Both the position numbers and the translations under genes were made by a program. 38,108 nt of DNA, from assembly GCA_947445225.1 (NCBI GenBank), contig CANFCX010000013.1, positions 1 through 38,108 on the forward strand, read 5' to 3'. Source of the DNA: Rhodospirillales bacterium. Lineage in GTDB: Bacteria > Pseudomonadota > Alphaproteobacteria > CACIAM-22H2. This document shows positions 1 through 11,405 of the stretch, one piece after another. Position 1 is the stretch's first letter; every line of letters begins with the position of its first letter. The notes below the pieces were generated by a model, which worked only from the letters and a program-made list of their open reading frames with translations, made no database searches and was not told where the DNA came from.

Positions 1-573
1 CATATCGAAGAGCTTGCCGCTCTGGGCGTGAAGCGGCCCGCGGCGACACCGATCTTCTATCGCGTCGCGGCCAGCGTCCTGACCACCGACGATGTCATCG
101 AGGTGTCGGGCGCGGCGACGAGCGGCGAGGTCGAGCCGGTGCTGGTGGCGCTGGATGACGGGCTGTGGGTCGGAATCGGCTCCGACCATACCGACCGGAC
201 GGCGGAAACGGTGGGCGTGGCGCTCTCCAAGCAGCTTTGCCCCAAACCTGTCGCGCCGGTGTTGTGGCGATTTTCCGAAGTTGTTGACCATTGGGACAAC
301 ATCGAACTGCGCGCCCACGCCGTCATCGACGGCAAACGCCGTGTTTATCAGGAGGGCAAGGCGTCGATCATGCGCCGGCCCGAGGATTTGATCGAACGTT
401 ACGCCGGCAGCGGCGAGGCGTTCGGTTCCGGCGGCGCCATGTTTTGCGGCACGATGGCGGTCAAGGGCGGCATCGCGCCGGCGGATCGTTTCGAAATCGA
501 GATGCACGATGCCGCGCTCGGCCGGACGATCAGCCATGCCTACGCAATCGTGACGCTGCCGGTGGCAGGCTGA
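1..573 (+). CDS. DUF2848-like protein, 5' truncated by the window edge
   Basis: Frame is open from base 1 (HIEELAALGVKRPAATPIFYRV...) to TGA at 571-573. Sequence resembles the DUF2848 family (fumarylacetoacetate hydrolase-like). Confidence 0.65.
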   Translation, partial: HIEELAALGVKRPAATPIFYRVAASVLTTDDVIEVSGAATSGEVEPVLVALDDGLWVGIGSDHTDRTAETVGVALSKQLCPKPVAPVLWRFSEVVDHWDNIELRAHAVIDGKRRVYQEGKASIMRRPEDLIERYAGSGEAFGSGGAMFCGTMAVKGGIAPADRFEIEMHDAALGRTISHAYAIVTLPVAG

Positions 574-574
574 C

Positions 575-1396
575 ATGCCGGAAACCGCCGAAGACCTTCC
601 GGCCGCGGTCCAGACCTTCGATCTGACCAAGACATTCGGAAGCCTGGCTGCCGTCGATCGCGCCTTGCTGACGCTGTATCCTGGAGAGATTTTCGGCCTG
701 ATCGGCCCCAATGGCGCCGGCAAGAGCACGTTGATCAAGATGCTGACGACGTTGACCCCGCCGACCTCCGGCCGGGCCACCGTCGCCGGTTTCGACGTGT
801 TGACCGAATCGGCGGAAGTGCGCCGGCGCATCGGTTATGTGCCGCAGCAGCTTTCCGCGGACCGGGCGTTGACAGGATATGAAAGCCTGCTGCTTTCCGC
901 TCGGCTTTACAACATTCCGCGCCGGGAACGGGCTGAGCGTATCGATCGCGCGTTGACCGTCATGGGCCTGACCGAAGCCGCTGGCCGCCAGGCCGGTAAT
1001 TATTCCGGCGGCATGATCCGGCGTCTCGAAATCGCGCAGAGCATGTTGCATCGGCCGTCGGTGCTTTTCCTGGACGAACCGACGGTCGGTCTCGACCCCG
1101 TGGCTCGGCGCTCGGTCTGGGAACATGTCCGCCGCCTGCGCCAAGACACGCAAACCACGATGTTGATCACCACCCATTACATGGAAGAGGCCGATGAGTT
1201 GTGCGACCGCATCGCGGTCATGCACCGCGGCCGCATCGAACGCATCGGCACGGCGACCGAGCTGAAGGCCTTGGTCGGTCCCGACGCCACGCTGGACGAT
1301 GTTTTCGCCCATCTGACCGGCGCCGGAATGCAGGAGCAGGAAGGAAGTTATAGTGACATCCGCCGCACCCGTGAAAGCGCCCGCAAACACGCTTGA
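575..1396 (+). CDS. ABC transporter ATP-binding protein (DrrA/ABC-2 exporter type)
   Basis: Walker A GPNGAGKST, signature YSGGMIRRLEIAQ, Walker B VLFLDEPTVGLDP, H-loop TTHYMEEADELCDR. Confidence 0.93.
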   Translation: MPETAEDLPAAVQTFDLTKTFGSLAAVDRALLTLYPGEIFGLIGPNGAGKSTLIKMLTTLTPPTSGRATVAGFDVLTESAEVRRRIGYVPQQLSADRALTGYESLLLSARLYNIPRRERAERIDRALTVMGLTEAAGRQAGNYSGGMIRRLEIAQSMLHRPSVLFLDEPTVGLDPVARRSVWEHVRRLRQDTQTTMLITTHYMEEADELCDRIAVMHRGRIERIGTATELKALVGPDATLDDVFAHLTGAGMQEQEGSYSDIRRTRESARKHA

Positions 1397-2186
1397 AAGC
1401 GGGCGGCGCGCGGGCCCGCTCTACTTTCTGACGCTGGTTCACGCCATCGTCGATTCGGAGCTGCGCAAGCTGCGCCACGATCCGGTGGAGCTCTTGACGC
1501 GTGCCGTGCAGCCGGTGCTGTGGCTGCTCATCTTCGGCCAGGTGCTGGCGCAGATCAGGGGGCTGAGCGTCCCCGGAGTCCCCTATCTGGATTTCCTGGC
1601 TCCCGGCATCCTCGCCCAAAGTGTGCTGTTCGCCGCGATCTTCTACGGCATCGCCACGATCTGGGAACGCGATCTCGGCATCCTGCACCGTTATCTCGTC
1701 AGCCCGGCGCCGCGTTCGGCGCTGGTCATCGGCAAGGCCGCCTCCGCCGGTATCCGGGGGTTGTCGCAGGCCGCCGTCATTTATGTGGTTTCGCTGGCGC
1801 TTGGCGTTTCGATCGATCTTCACCCGTTGAGCATCGCCGGTGTTGTTGTTTTCGTTTTTCTCGGCTCGGCCCTGTTCGCGACGTTTTCGCTGGTCATCGC
1901 CTGCATCGTGAAGACGCGCGAACGTTTCATGGGCTTCGGCCAAGTGATCACGATGCCATTGTTCTTCGCCAGCAACGCCATCTACCCGCTCAGCGTCATG
2001 CCGGAATGGCTGCGAGTGTTGTCCACGCTCAATCCGCTGTCCTACGAAGTGGACGGATTGCGGACCTTGATGATCGCGGGCGATGTCAGCGCCTTCGGCT
2101 TGCCCTTGGATTTCGCCGTCCTCTTTGTGGTGACGGCCGGCTTGATCGCGTTGGCCACGCGGATGTATCCGCGCATGGTGCAATAG
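1353..2186 (+). CDS. ABC-2 type transporter permease
   Basis: GTG start at 1353 overlapping the ATPase ORF. Multiple hydrophobic segments and an ABC-2 motif region (NAIYPLSVMPEWLRVLSTLNPLSYEVDGLR). Confidence 0.9.
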   Translation: MTSAAPVKAPANTLESGRRAGPLYFLTLVHAIVDSELRKLRHDPVELLTRAVQPVLWLLIFGQVLAQIRGLSVPGVPYLDFLAPGILAQSVLFAAIFYGIATIWERDLGILHRYLVSPAPRSALVIGKAASAGIRGLSQAAVIYVVSLALGVSIDLHPLSIAGVVVFVFLGSALFATFSLVIACIVKTRERFMGFGQVITMPLFFASNAIYPLSVMPEWLRVLSTLNPLSYEVDGLRTLMIAGDVSAFGLPLDFAVLFVVTAGLIALATRMYPRMVQ

Positions 2187-2187
2187 G

Positions 2188-2224
2188 GCGGGTATCGCTT
2201 CCGAAGCGACCACCCGCATTTTTT
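2188..2224 (+). terminator. Rho-independent terminator after the ABC transporter pair
   Basis: GCGGGT-a-TCGCTTC-c-GAAGCGA-cc-ACCCGC followed by ATTTTTT, immediately after the permease stop codon. Confidence 0.85.
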
Positions 2225-2246
2225 CAACCAAGAGGAAATCGATCCG

Positions 2247-2636
2247 ATGAGCGCGAATGTCGAATCCAAGACCGGCCGCCGGTCGTTGCCCACGGACCCG
2301 GCGCCCTATTACGAAGCACAGGTCTTCGTCTGCACCAATGTTCGTCCCGAAGGCCATCCCCGCGGTTGTTGCAGCGCCAAGGGTTCGGTGAAGCTCCGCG
2401 ACTATATGAAGGCCAAAGCCAAGCAACTCGGGCTGAAGACCGTGCGCATCAATATTGCCGGTTGCCTCGATCGCTGCGAGCTGGGCCCCGACATGGTGAT
2501 CTATCCGGAGGGCGTGTGGTACGCCTACAAGACCGAGGCCGACATCGATGAAATCCTCAAGACCCACCTGATCGAGGGCAAACGGGTCGAGCGGTTGATG
2601 CTGAAGCCCGCCGACGGGCCTTTCGTCAAGGAATAG
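2247..2636 (+). CDS. (2Fe-2S) thioredoxin-like ferredoxin
   Basis: VFVCTNVRPEGHPRGCCSAKG...INIAGCLDRCELGPDMVIYPEGVWY: cysteine pattern of thioredoxin-fold [2Fe-2S] ferredoxins. Confidence 0.9.
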   Translation: MSANVESKTGRRSLPTDPAPYYEAQVFVCTNVRPEGHPRGCCSAKGSVKLRDYMKAKAKQLGLKTVRINIAGCLDRCELGPDMVIYPEGVWYAYKTEADIDEILKTHLIEGKRVERLMLKPADGPFVKE

Positions 2637-3321
2637 CCCGCAGCACGACGTCGTTGTACATTTCGGGATGCAGCGCCAGGAGGAGGATTTCCCAGCCCTC
2701 GGCGAGGCAAAACTCGTTCACCGCCTGGACCACGCCATAGGTGACGAGTTCGCGGTGCGACCAAAAGATGTAGTCGTTGAGGGCGAGCAGGCCGTCCTTC
2801 TTTTTCACTTTGCGGCTGGCGGCGAGGATGTCGCGTTTGACGCCCTCGTAGGAATGATCGGCGTCGATATAAATCCAGTCGAAGCGGCCGTCCGGGAAGG
2901 ATTCCAAGGCCGCGGCCGAATCCGCTTCGTGAAGGCGGACGCGGCCGGTGGCGATGGCGTCGGCGAAATCCGCCTTGCGGAAATTCCGCAGCGATTTGTC
3001 GACGACGTCGAATTCGCGCGGCGTGCAGATCGATAGAATCTTCTCCGCGAAATCGCCCTTGTCGGTTCCGATCTCGGCGACGATTCCGCCTTTGGGCAGG
3101 CTCGCCAACATCTCCACGCGGTCGGCGACGACGCGGCAGTTCTTAAGGTGGCGGCTGTCGAGCCGGGCGGCGGGTTGGAAGTAATCCTCGACCTCGACGT
3201 CGTCCAACTGGACCTCGCCAACGAGGTCCCAGGGAACCCAACTGCCCAGCGGGCGCATGACCCTGAACCAATCGGCACGGACCGTTTTCAGCCACGTCTC
3301 GCGACGCTTGCGAACATCCAT
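2626..3321 (-). CDS. class I SAM-dependent methyltransferase (Methyltransf_24-like)
   Basis: GGIVAEIGTDKGDFAEKIL...FDWIYIDADHSYEGVKRDI...ALNDYIFW motif series. Confidence 0.8.
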   Translation of the reverse strand: MDVRKRRETWLKTVRADWFRVMRPLGSWVPWDLVGEVQLDDVEVEDYFQPAARLDSRHLKNCRVVADRVEMLASLPKGGIVAEIGTDKGDFAEKILSICTPREFDVVDKSLRNFRKADFADAIATGRVRLHEADSAAALESFPDGRFDWIYIDADHSYEGVKRDILAASRKVKKKDGLLALNDYIFWSHRELVTYGVVQAVNEFCLAEGWEILLLALHPEMYNDVVLRAIP

Positions 3322-3371
3322 CGGCCAACCTTGGACTCAACAACTCGCGAAATCCAGTGGAAATCCTAGGA

Positions 3372-4235
3372 TCATTCATGTCTTGGGCCGCGACCTTCGA
3401 GAGTCACCAAATCCCATTGCGAGGGTGCGCCAAAACGGATGGGCAGAATGCTGGTGCCCACGCCGGACGTCACCCAGAGGACTCGCCGATCGTCTTCGTA
3501 GAGTCCGCAATGCGCGGCGGCCGGTGCGGGGGTCGGAACCCAGAGCGGTCCGAGCCAGGGAAAGCTGACCTGCCCGCAATGCGTGTGCGCCGCGAAGACG
3601 AGCCCGCCGACCTCCGGCAGGAACGCCGCCGCTGGATCGTGGCTGATCGTGATCCGAAGAGCGCTGCCGCAATCCGGCGGAAACGGCACATAGCGCAGGC
3701 GCCAACTGATGCGATCGCCCAGCCCGCGAACACAGACCGGCCCGACGCGGGTCTCTATCGCGATTGTCTCGTTTTCCAGCGTGACGATGCCCCGCTGACC
3801 GAAAGCCTGCTGCCAGCCATCGGCGTCCGTCCAGGTGTCGTGATTCCCGAGAACGGCGATTTTCGGCACATCCTTCAGCGCGGCGAGCCGTTGCGCGACG
3901 GCGCGCCTGAGGCCGTCGATGTCCTGCCACGGCCACACGCCCGGCGCGTAATCGCCGAGCAGCAGCACCAGGTCCGGCCGCGCGGCGCGGATCTGGTCGA
4001 CGACCGCCGACAACGCCGCCAAAGCGGCCGGGCCGTCTTCGACGTGCAGATCTCCGGCGACGGCGATCTTCAGGGCGTGGTATGCGGGATTCGGGATCAG
4101 CCCTTCGGGCAACGCGATCTTCAGGTCGTTCCGCGTTGTCGCCAAATCCTGTTGGATTTGGCGAATGAGGAGCAGCGCCATCATGCCGGCCAACGCAACT
4201 ATGAGCACGACGGCGCGACCTAATTTCAATTTCAA
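3372..4235 (-). CDS. metallophosphoesterase, membrane-anchored
   Basis: N-terminal hydrophobic segment, then AVAGDLHV, LVLLLGDYAPG, AVLGNHDTW, FAAHTHCGQ metallophosphoesterase motifs. Confidence 0.9.
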   Translation of the reverse strand: MKLKLGRAVVLIVALAGMMALLLIRQIQQDLATTRNDLKIALPEGLIPNPAYHALKIAVAGDLHVEDGPAALAALSAVVDQIRAARPDLVLLLGDYAPGVWPWQDIDGLRRAVAQRLAALKDVPKIAVLGNHDTWTDADGWQQAFGQRGIVTLENETIAIETRVGPVCVRGLGDRISWRLRYVPFPPDCGSALRITISHDPAAAFLPEVGGLVFAAHTHCGQVSFPWLGPLWVPTPAPAAAHCGLYEDDRRVLWVTSGVGTSILPIRFGAPSQWDLVTLEGRGPRHE

Positions 4236-4513
4236 TCCGAAGTTCGAGTGAACGAGAGCGGCGCCGTCTATGCGGCAAGACGATATAGTGCGGCGATTGT
4301 GGAGAATCTTTGACGCGGGTCGACCGAGATGCCTGGACCAGATTCATGGGTCTCGGTTAGACGAGGCAGCCGAAAAAAATCCCAAGCCGGGAACTAAATC
4401 GGTTGACAGTCCAGCCGCTTACCCGCAATTTGCAGGAGCGCGTTCACGAATCATTACGTAATATTTCAATCCGCGTTTAAGCGGAGTGGCGCGCGTCAAA
4501 CCGGGGAAGAGGC

Positions 4514-6301
4514 ATGCGAGGGGAAATGATTCCATCGATTTTGTCGCGCACCGTCGGCGTATTTGCGGTGTTTGCGGCGTTCATCCTCGCGCCATCTCCG
4601 ATTCCGGGATCGACCCATACCGGGAGCGCCCTGGCGGCGGCGGCCGATGCCAAGGCCAAGACCAAGCCGGTCGCGCGCACCCAGGTTAAATCGGCCAAGC
4701 CCGTTTCTTCCCCCGCGGTCGCGCCCGCCAAGGCGGCCCCGCCGGTCGTGGCTCCGGCGAAAGTTGTGCCGGCCAAGACGAATGCGGCGCCTTTGGCTCC
4801 GACCAAGCCGGCCGCCGTAAAGAAAGCCTCCTCGGCCGCGAAGGCGTCTCCGGCCCCGGCGAAAGCCGCGCCCGTTACCAAGGCCGCGTCCGTCACCAAA
4901 GCCGCGCCCGTCGCCAAGGCGGCGCCGGCGCCGGCGACACTACCCATTCCCATCGCCAAGGATGAGGTGAAGACCGAGCCGGCGAAGGCAATGCCCGCCT
5001 TACCGGCCGCCGATCGGCCGCCGCCGCCGCCGATTCTTCCATCCGCGGCGACGCTCGCGGCCGCCGACATATTCGGCCCCGCGCAGTCCATCGATGCGAC
5101 CGACGATTCGCGCCGCGTCCTGCAGGTTCGCAAGGGCGATACGTTGATGGACATCCTGCTCGGCGTCGGCGTGTCGCGCGCCGAAGCCCATGACGCGGTC
5201 AGCGCGTTGCGTGAAGTTTACAACCCGCGCGACCTCAAACCGGGACAAGAGATCACCCTGACCCTCGGCCCGGGCGCGTCCGACCGCGATTCCTCCCTGG
5301 TGGGCGCGGCCTTCGATGCCCGCGCCGACCGCACCGTCAGCCTCGTGCGCCGTGACAATGGACGGTTCTCGGCCTTGGGACTGGATAAGGTTCTGTCGCG
5401 CGATGTCACGCTGATCAAGGGCGCGGTTCGGTCGAGCCTCTACGAGGCCGCCGCCGACCAGGGCGTGCCCGCTTCCATATTGGCCGAACTTATCGGCGCG
5501 TTCAGCTATGACGTGGACTTTCAGCGCGATCTTCAACCCGGCGACGGCTTCGAAGTGTTGTTCGAGCGGTTTCACGACGAAATCGGCCGGGTCGCGCGCG
5601 ACGGTGTCCTGATCTTCGGCGGATTGACGCTCAGCGGCGTCTCCCACCGCGTCTATCGTCACGTTCCGCAAGGCGAGACCGCCGAATATTTCAACGAAAA
5701 GGGCGAGAGCGTCCGCAAGGCGCTGCTGCGAACGCCCATCGACGGCGCCAAGCTGACCTCTTCGTTCGGCAATCGCCGCCACCCCGTCCTCGGTTATTCG
5801 GCGATGCATCGCGGCGTCGATTTCGGGGCAGTCGAGGGCACGCCGATTCAAGCGGCTGGCACCGGCACGATCGAACAAGTCGGTCCCAATGGCAATTACG
5901 GCAAATATATCCGCATTCGCCACAACCCGGAATTCGCCACGGCTTACGCCCATTTGAGCCGGTTCGCCGGCGACCTTCGCATCGGCGGGCGCATCAAGCA
6001 GGGCGAAATCATCGGTTATGTCGGCAGCACCGGTTTGTCCACCGGACCCCATCTTCACTACGAGGTCATCCGGCGCGGCGCCCAGGTCAACCCGTTGAGC
6101 GTAAAATTCCCCACTGGCTACGCTTTGCGCGGCGCCGACCTTCAGAAATTCGTGCAAGCGCGCACCGAGATCGACGTCAAAGCCGCCGGCCTCGCCAGCG
6201 AATTGCGTGTCGTTGACGACAGCAGGGCCGCGCCGGATAAGCCGCACCCCGCGAAGGCCGTGGACCCCAAACCCGCCGCCAAACGCAAGGTCCCGGGCTA
6301 A
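4514..6301 (+). CDS. M23 family metallopeptidase with Lys/Ala/Pro-rich spacer and LysM-like domain
   Basis: Signal-like N-terminus; LysM-like VRKGDTLMDILLGVGV...NPRDLKPGQEI; M23 core HRGVDFGAVEGTPIQAAGTG...GPHLHYEVIRRG. Confidence 0.92.
   Translation: MRGEMIPSILSRTVGVFAVFAAFILAPSPIPGSTHTGSALAAAADAKAKTKPVARTQVKSAKPVSSPAVAPAKAAPPVVAPAKVVPAKTNAAPLAPTKPAAVKKASSAAKASPAPAKAAPVTKAASVTKAAPVAKAAPAPATLPIPIAKDEVKTEPAKAMPALPAADRPPPPPILPSAATLAAADIFGPAQSIDATDDSRRVLQVRKGDTLMDILLGVGVSRAEAHDAVSALREVYNPRDLKPGQEITLTLGPGASDRDSSLVGAAFDARADRTVSLVRRDNGRFSALGLDKVLSRDVTLIKGAVRSSLYEAAADQGVPASILAELIGAFSYDVDFQRDLQPGDGFEVLFERFHDEIGRVARDGVLIFGGLTLSGVSHRVYRHVPQGETAEYFNEKGESVRKALLRTPIDGAKLTSSFGNRRHPVLGYSAMHRGVDFGAVEGTPIQAAGTGTIEQVGPNGNYGKYIRIRHNPEFATAYAHLSRFAGDLRIGGRIKQGEIIGYVGSTGLSTGPHLHYEVIRRGAQVNPLSVKFPTGYALRGADLQKFVQARTEIDVKAAGLASELRVVDDSRAAPDKPHPAKAVDPKPAAKRKVPG
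4862..4933 (+). repeat. Degenerate 18-bp tandem repeat (4 units) encoding KAAPVT-type hexapeptides
   Basis: aaagccgcgcccgttacc / aaggccgcgtccgtcacc / aaagccgcgcccgtcgcc / aaggcggcgccggcgccg, in frame with the M23 ORF. Confidence 0.8.
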
Positions 6302-6314
6302 AGCCGGAACCGCG

Positions 6315-8948
<2,634 letters not shown>

Positions 8949-9013
8949 GACTTCCGACTTCCCCCAAGTTAGGCGGGATTGAGCGGACCCCAAAGACAGG
9001 CATCCGCGTTCAT

Positions 9014-9041
9014 ATATGGAGCCGATTTGCCCGGTAACAAG
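9014..9041 (-). promoter_or_regulatory. Candidate RpoH (sigma-32-like) promoter of clpB
   Basis: Minus strand CTTGttaccgggcaaatcggCTCCATAT: -35 CTTG-like and -10 CCCCATNT-like elements at plausible spacing upstream of clpB. Confidence 0.5.
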
Positions 9042-9115
9042 ACCGTGTAGGGCGAGCGCCGCGGCGAAAATCCGTCGGTTGACCTGGGGCGCCAGGCCGC
9101 CGATAACCGGAGCAG

Positions 9116-9868
9116 ATGCAGATCGACGCCATCTACCGCTATCCCGTCAAGGGCCTAAGCCCGGAATCCCTGCCCGAGGTTGTGCTTTCGACCGGCGCGG
9201 CCCTGCCGCAGGACCGGCGTTTCGCCATCACCCACGGGGCCACGCGTTTTGATGCGACCGCGCCGCAATGGCTGCCCAAGACGAATTTCTTGATGTTGAT
9301 GCGCAACGAACGCCTGGCGAAGCTAAAGACCCGTTTTGACGACACTTCCGGTGTGCTGACGGTGGAACGCGACGGCAAGGTCGTGTGCCGCGCCAATCTG
9401 TCCCAGGCGGTCGGGCGCAAGACGCTCGAACAGTTCATCGCCACCTTTCTGGGGGCGGAAACGCAGGGCGCGCCGCGATTGGTCGAAGCCCCGGGCCATG
9501 TCTTTTCCGACGATGGCGGTGCCGTCGTGTCACTCATCAATCTGGCCAGCGTCGGCGATCTGGAGCGTGTCGTCCGGGCCCCCGTCGATCCGCTACGGTT
9601 TCGGGGCAACTTTCACATCAAGGGTGCCGCGCCGTGGCAGGAATTCACCTGGATCGATCGGGTCCTGGCGATAGGTCCGACCCGGCTCAAGGTACAGCGC
9701 CGCATTCGCCGGTGCGCGGCGACCAATGTCGATCCGGTCACGGGGCAGCGCGACCTCAACCTTCCACTTAGCCTTCAGGACGGCTTTGGGCACACCGACA
9801 TGGGCGTTTATGCCGAGGTCGTCCTCGGCGGTGCGATCAAGCCAGGCGATGAACTGACCCCCGCCTGA
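9116..9868 (+). CDS. MOSC domain-containing protein
   Basis: N-terminal MOSC_N-like [17 protein letters not shown] and C-terminal [10 protein letters not shown]...[25 protein letters not shown] typical of MOSC domains. Confidence 0.9.
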   Translation: MQIDAIYRYPVKGLSPESLPEVVLSTGAALPQDRRFAITHGATRFDATAPQWLPKTNFLMLMRNERLAKLKTRFDDTSGVLTVERDGKVVCRANLSQAVGRKTLEQFIATFLGAETQGAPRLVEAPGHVFSDDGGAVVSLINLASVGDLERVVRAPVDPLRFRGNFHIKGAAPWQEFTWIDRVLAIGPTRLKVQRRIRRCAATNVDPVTGQRDLNLPLSLQDGFGHTDMGVYAEVVLGGAIKPGDELTPA

Positions 9869-9873
9869 CCGAT

Positions 9874-9891
9874 AAAAAGCGGCCATGGCCG
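9874..9891 (-). terminator. Possible weak Rho-independent terminator downstream of the DUF4167 gene
   Basis: Minus strand CGGC-CATG-GCCG palindrome followed by CTTTTT, just past the DUF4167 stop. Confidence 0.35.
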
Positions 9892-9901
9892 GGACCGGCG
9901 A

Positions 9902-10345
9902 TCATTCCTGAGGCGGTTCCGGTTCGGTCGCGGGGGTGTTGTTGAACTCCGCGGCCGGAAATTCCTGCTGTCCGGGCTGCGCGGCCGGGGCGGCATTCTG
10001 CGCCGGTTGTTCCTCACCCGGCACCGGAGGGCGCTGCGCCTGAGGCTGCTGCTGCGCGCGATCGAAGCCTGGGGAATTGGCGTTGATCACGCGGTAGTAA
10101 TGCTCGGCATGCTGATAGAAATTTTCGGACGCGATTCGATCGCCGGCGGCGGTCGCGTCGCGGGCAAGTTGCAAGTACTTCTCAAGAACTTGATAGGCGT
10201 TGCCCCGGATACGAACGTCGGGCCCATTGCTGTCAAAGGTTTGGGCCCGTGGCGGAATGTGGGGCTTGCGGCCGTTATTATTATTGTTGTTGTTGTTCGG
10301 GCGCCCACCCCGTGGGCGTTTATTTAGATTTGGACCTGGTCTCAT
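9902..10345 (-). CDS. DUF4167 domain-containing protein
   Basis: MRPGPNLNKRPRGGRPNNNNNNNNGRK...QTFDSNGPDVRIRGNAYQVLEKYLQLARDATAAGDRIASENFYQHAEHYYRVI is characteristic of DUF4167. Glu/Pro/Gln-rich tail. Confidence 0.93.
   Translation of the reverse strand: MRPGPNLNKRPRGGRPNNNNNNNNGRKPHIPPRAQTFDSNGPDVRIRGNAYQVLEKYLQLARDATAAGDRIASENFYQHAEHYYRVINANSPGFDRAQQQPQAQRPPVPGEEQPAQNAAPAAQPGQQEFPAAEFNNTPATEPEPPQE
10274..10297. repeat. Trinucleotide (AAY)8 tract encoding Asn8 in the DUF4167 protein
   Basis: Plus strand gttattattattgttgttgttgtt; minus-strand codons AAC4-AAT3-AAC. Confidence 0.95.
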
Positions 10346-10538
10346 GATGACTCATACATTTGTTGGTGAAATATGGCCTCTGACCCGCAGAGGCGCCCTG
10401 CCAAGCAACCGTCATCGCCAACTCGAACGGTTCTTCTGGTGGAGGGCCGGTGCGGACGAATCCGCAACACCAACCAAGACTTAACAGAAAGCCGGGCGCC
10501 GCACCATTGCTTTCCTCGGGTTCGCCGGAAAGGCCGGC

Positions 10539-11405
10539 TCAGGGACGCCGAAGGACAAGGCAGCGATCGATGCCGGCGAGGTCCTTACGGGCCATCGATA
10601 GATTGAGACCGGCGTTCCGGGCCAAACCGGCGACCGGTGCCGCTTGGCCCGCGCCAATCTCCAGGAATGCGGTCCCCGCTTTCGCCAGTAGCCGGGTCAG
10701 CGCCGGGATGAGGACGCGGTAACACGCCAAACCATCGGCGCCGGCGAACAAGGCGACGGGCGGCTCGAATCGGCTGATTTCGGGCGCGAGCGCGTGAAGC
10801 TCCGTTTCCGCCAGATAGGGTGGATTGGCTAGGATTAGGTCGAATTCCCCGGTGAGCGCCCCCGCCCAATCACCTTGGACAAACCCGGCGCGTCCGCCAA
10901 GACCGAGCCGCCGCGCGTTGTCCCGCGCCACGGTCAGCGCGCGGGCACTGATATCCACACCCACGCCACGGGCGTTGGGCAGTTCGCTCAGCACCGAGAG
11001 CAGCAGGCAGCCCGAACCGGTTCCAAGGTCGAGAATACGCATCGGAGCTTGGCGGTCGCGGGTCAGGTCGAGGGCGGCCCCAACCAGCGTTTCGCTGTCG
11101 GGTCGGGGAATCAGGACGGCATCGTTGACGCCAAACGGCAAGCTCCAGAACTCCCGCTCCCCCAGGATATAAGCGATCGGCTCCCGATCGATCCGGCGGC
11201 GGACCACACCCGCCAGTCTTGCTGCCTCCTCGGGCGCGAGCCGGCGGCCGGGACGACCGATGACGGCATCGGCATCGATCCCCAACGCGTGCCCGGCCAG
11301 CAAGCGAGCCTCCAGCCGCGCCCCGTCGACGCCGGCCGCGGACAGCAGGCGCGTGGCCTCGGCGAGGGCTGCGTCGAGCGTGGCCTGGGCCAAGAGATCG
11401 ATCAC
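10539..11405 (-). CDS. prmC: peptide chain release factor N(5)-glutamine methyltransferase
   Basis: [31 protein letters not shown] and the NPPY motif (LILANPPYL); ATGA overlap with prfA. Confidence 0.96.
   Translation of the reverse strand: MIDLLAQATLDAALAEATRLLSAAGVDGARLEARLLAGHALGIDADAVIGRPGRRLAPEEAARLAGVVRRRIDREPIAYILGEREFWSLPFGVNDAVLIPRPDSETLVGAALDLTRDRQAPMRILDLGTGSGCLLLSVLSELPNARGVGVDISARALTVARDNARRLGLGGRAGFVQGDWAGALTGEFDLILANPPYLAETELHALAPEISRFEPPVALFAGADGLACYRVLIPALTRLLAKAGTAFLEIGAGQAAPVAGLARNAGLNLSMARKDLAGIDRCLVLRRP

Noticed and set aside
1218-2567. 449-aa minus-strand ORF
   Set aside because: Antisense to the ABC permease, terminator and ferredoxin; composition is a reverse-complement artifact with no family resemblance.
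4323-4357. Small inverted repeat ACCGAGA...TCTCGGT in the metallophosphoesterase/M23 divergent intergenic region, and a nearby T7 tract on the minus strand (4373-4379)
   Set aside because: A 7-bp stem with a 21-nt loop, and a 4-bp stem before the T-run, are within chance expectation. Nothing requires a terminator there.
4403-4430. TTGACA resembling a -35 box upstream of the M23 peptidase gene
   Set aside because: No convincing -10 element at standard spacing; too weak to call a promoter.
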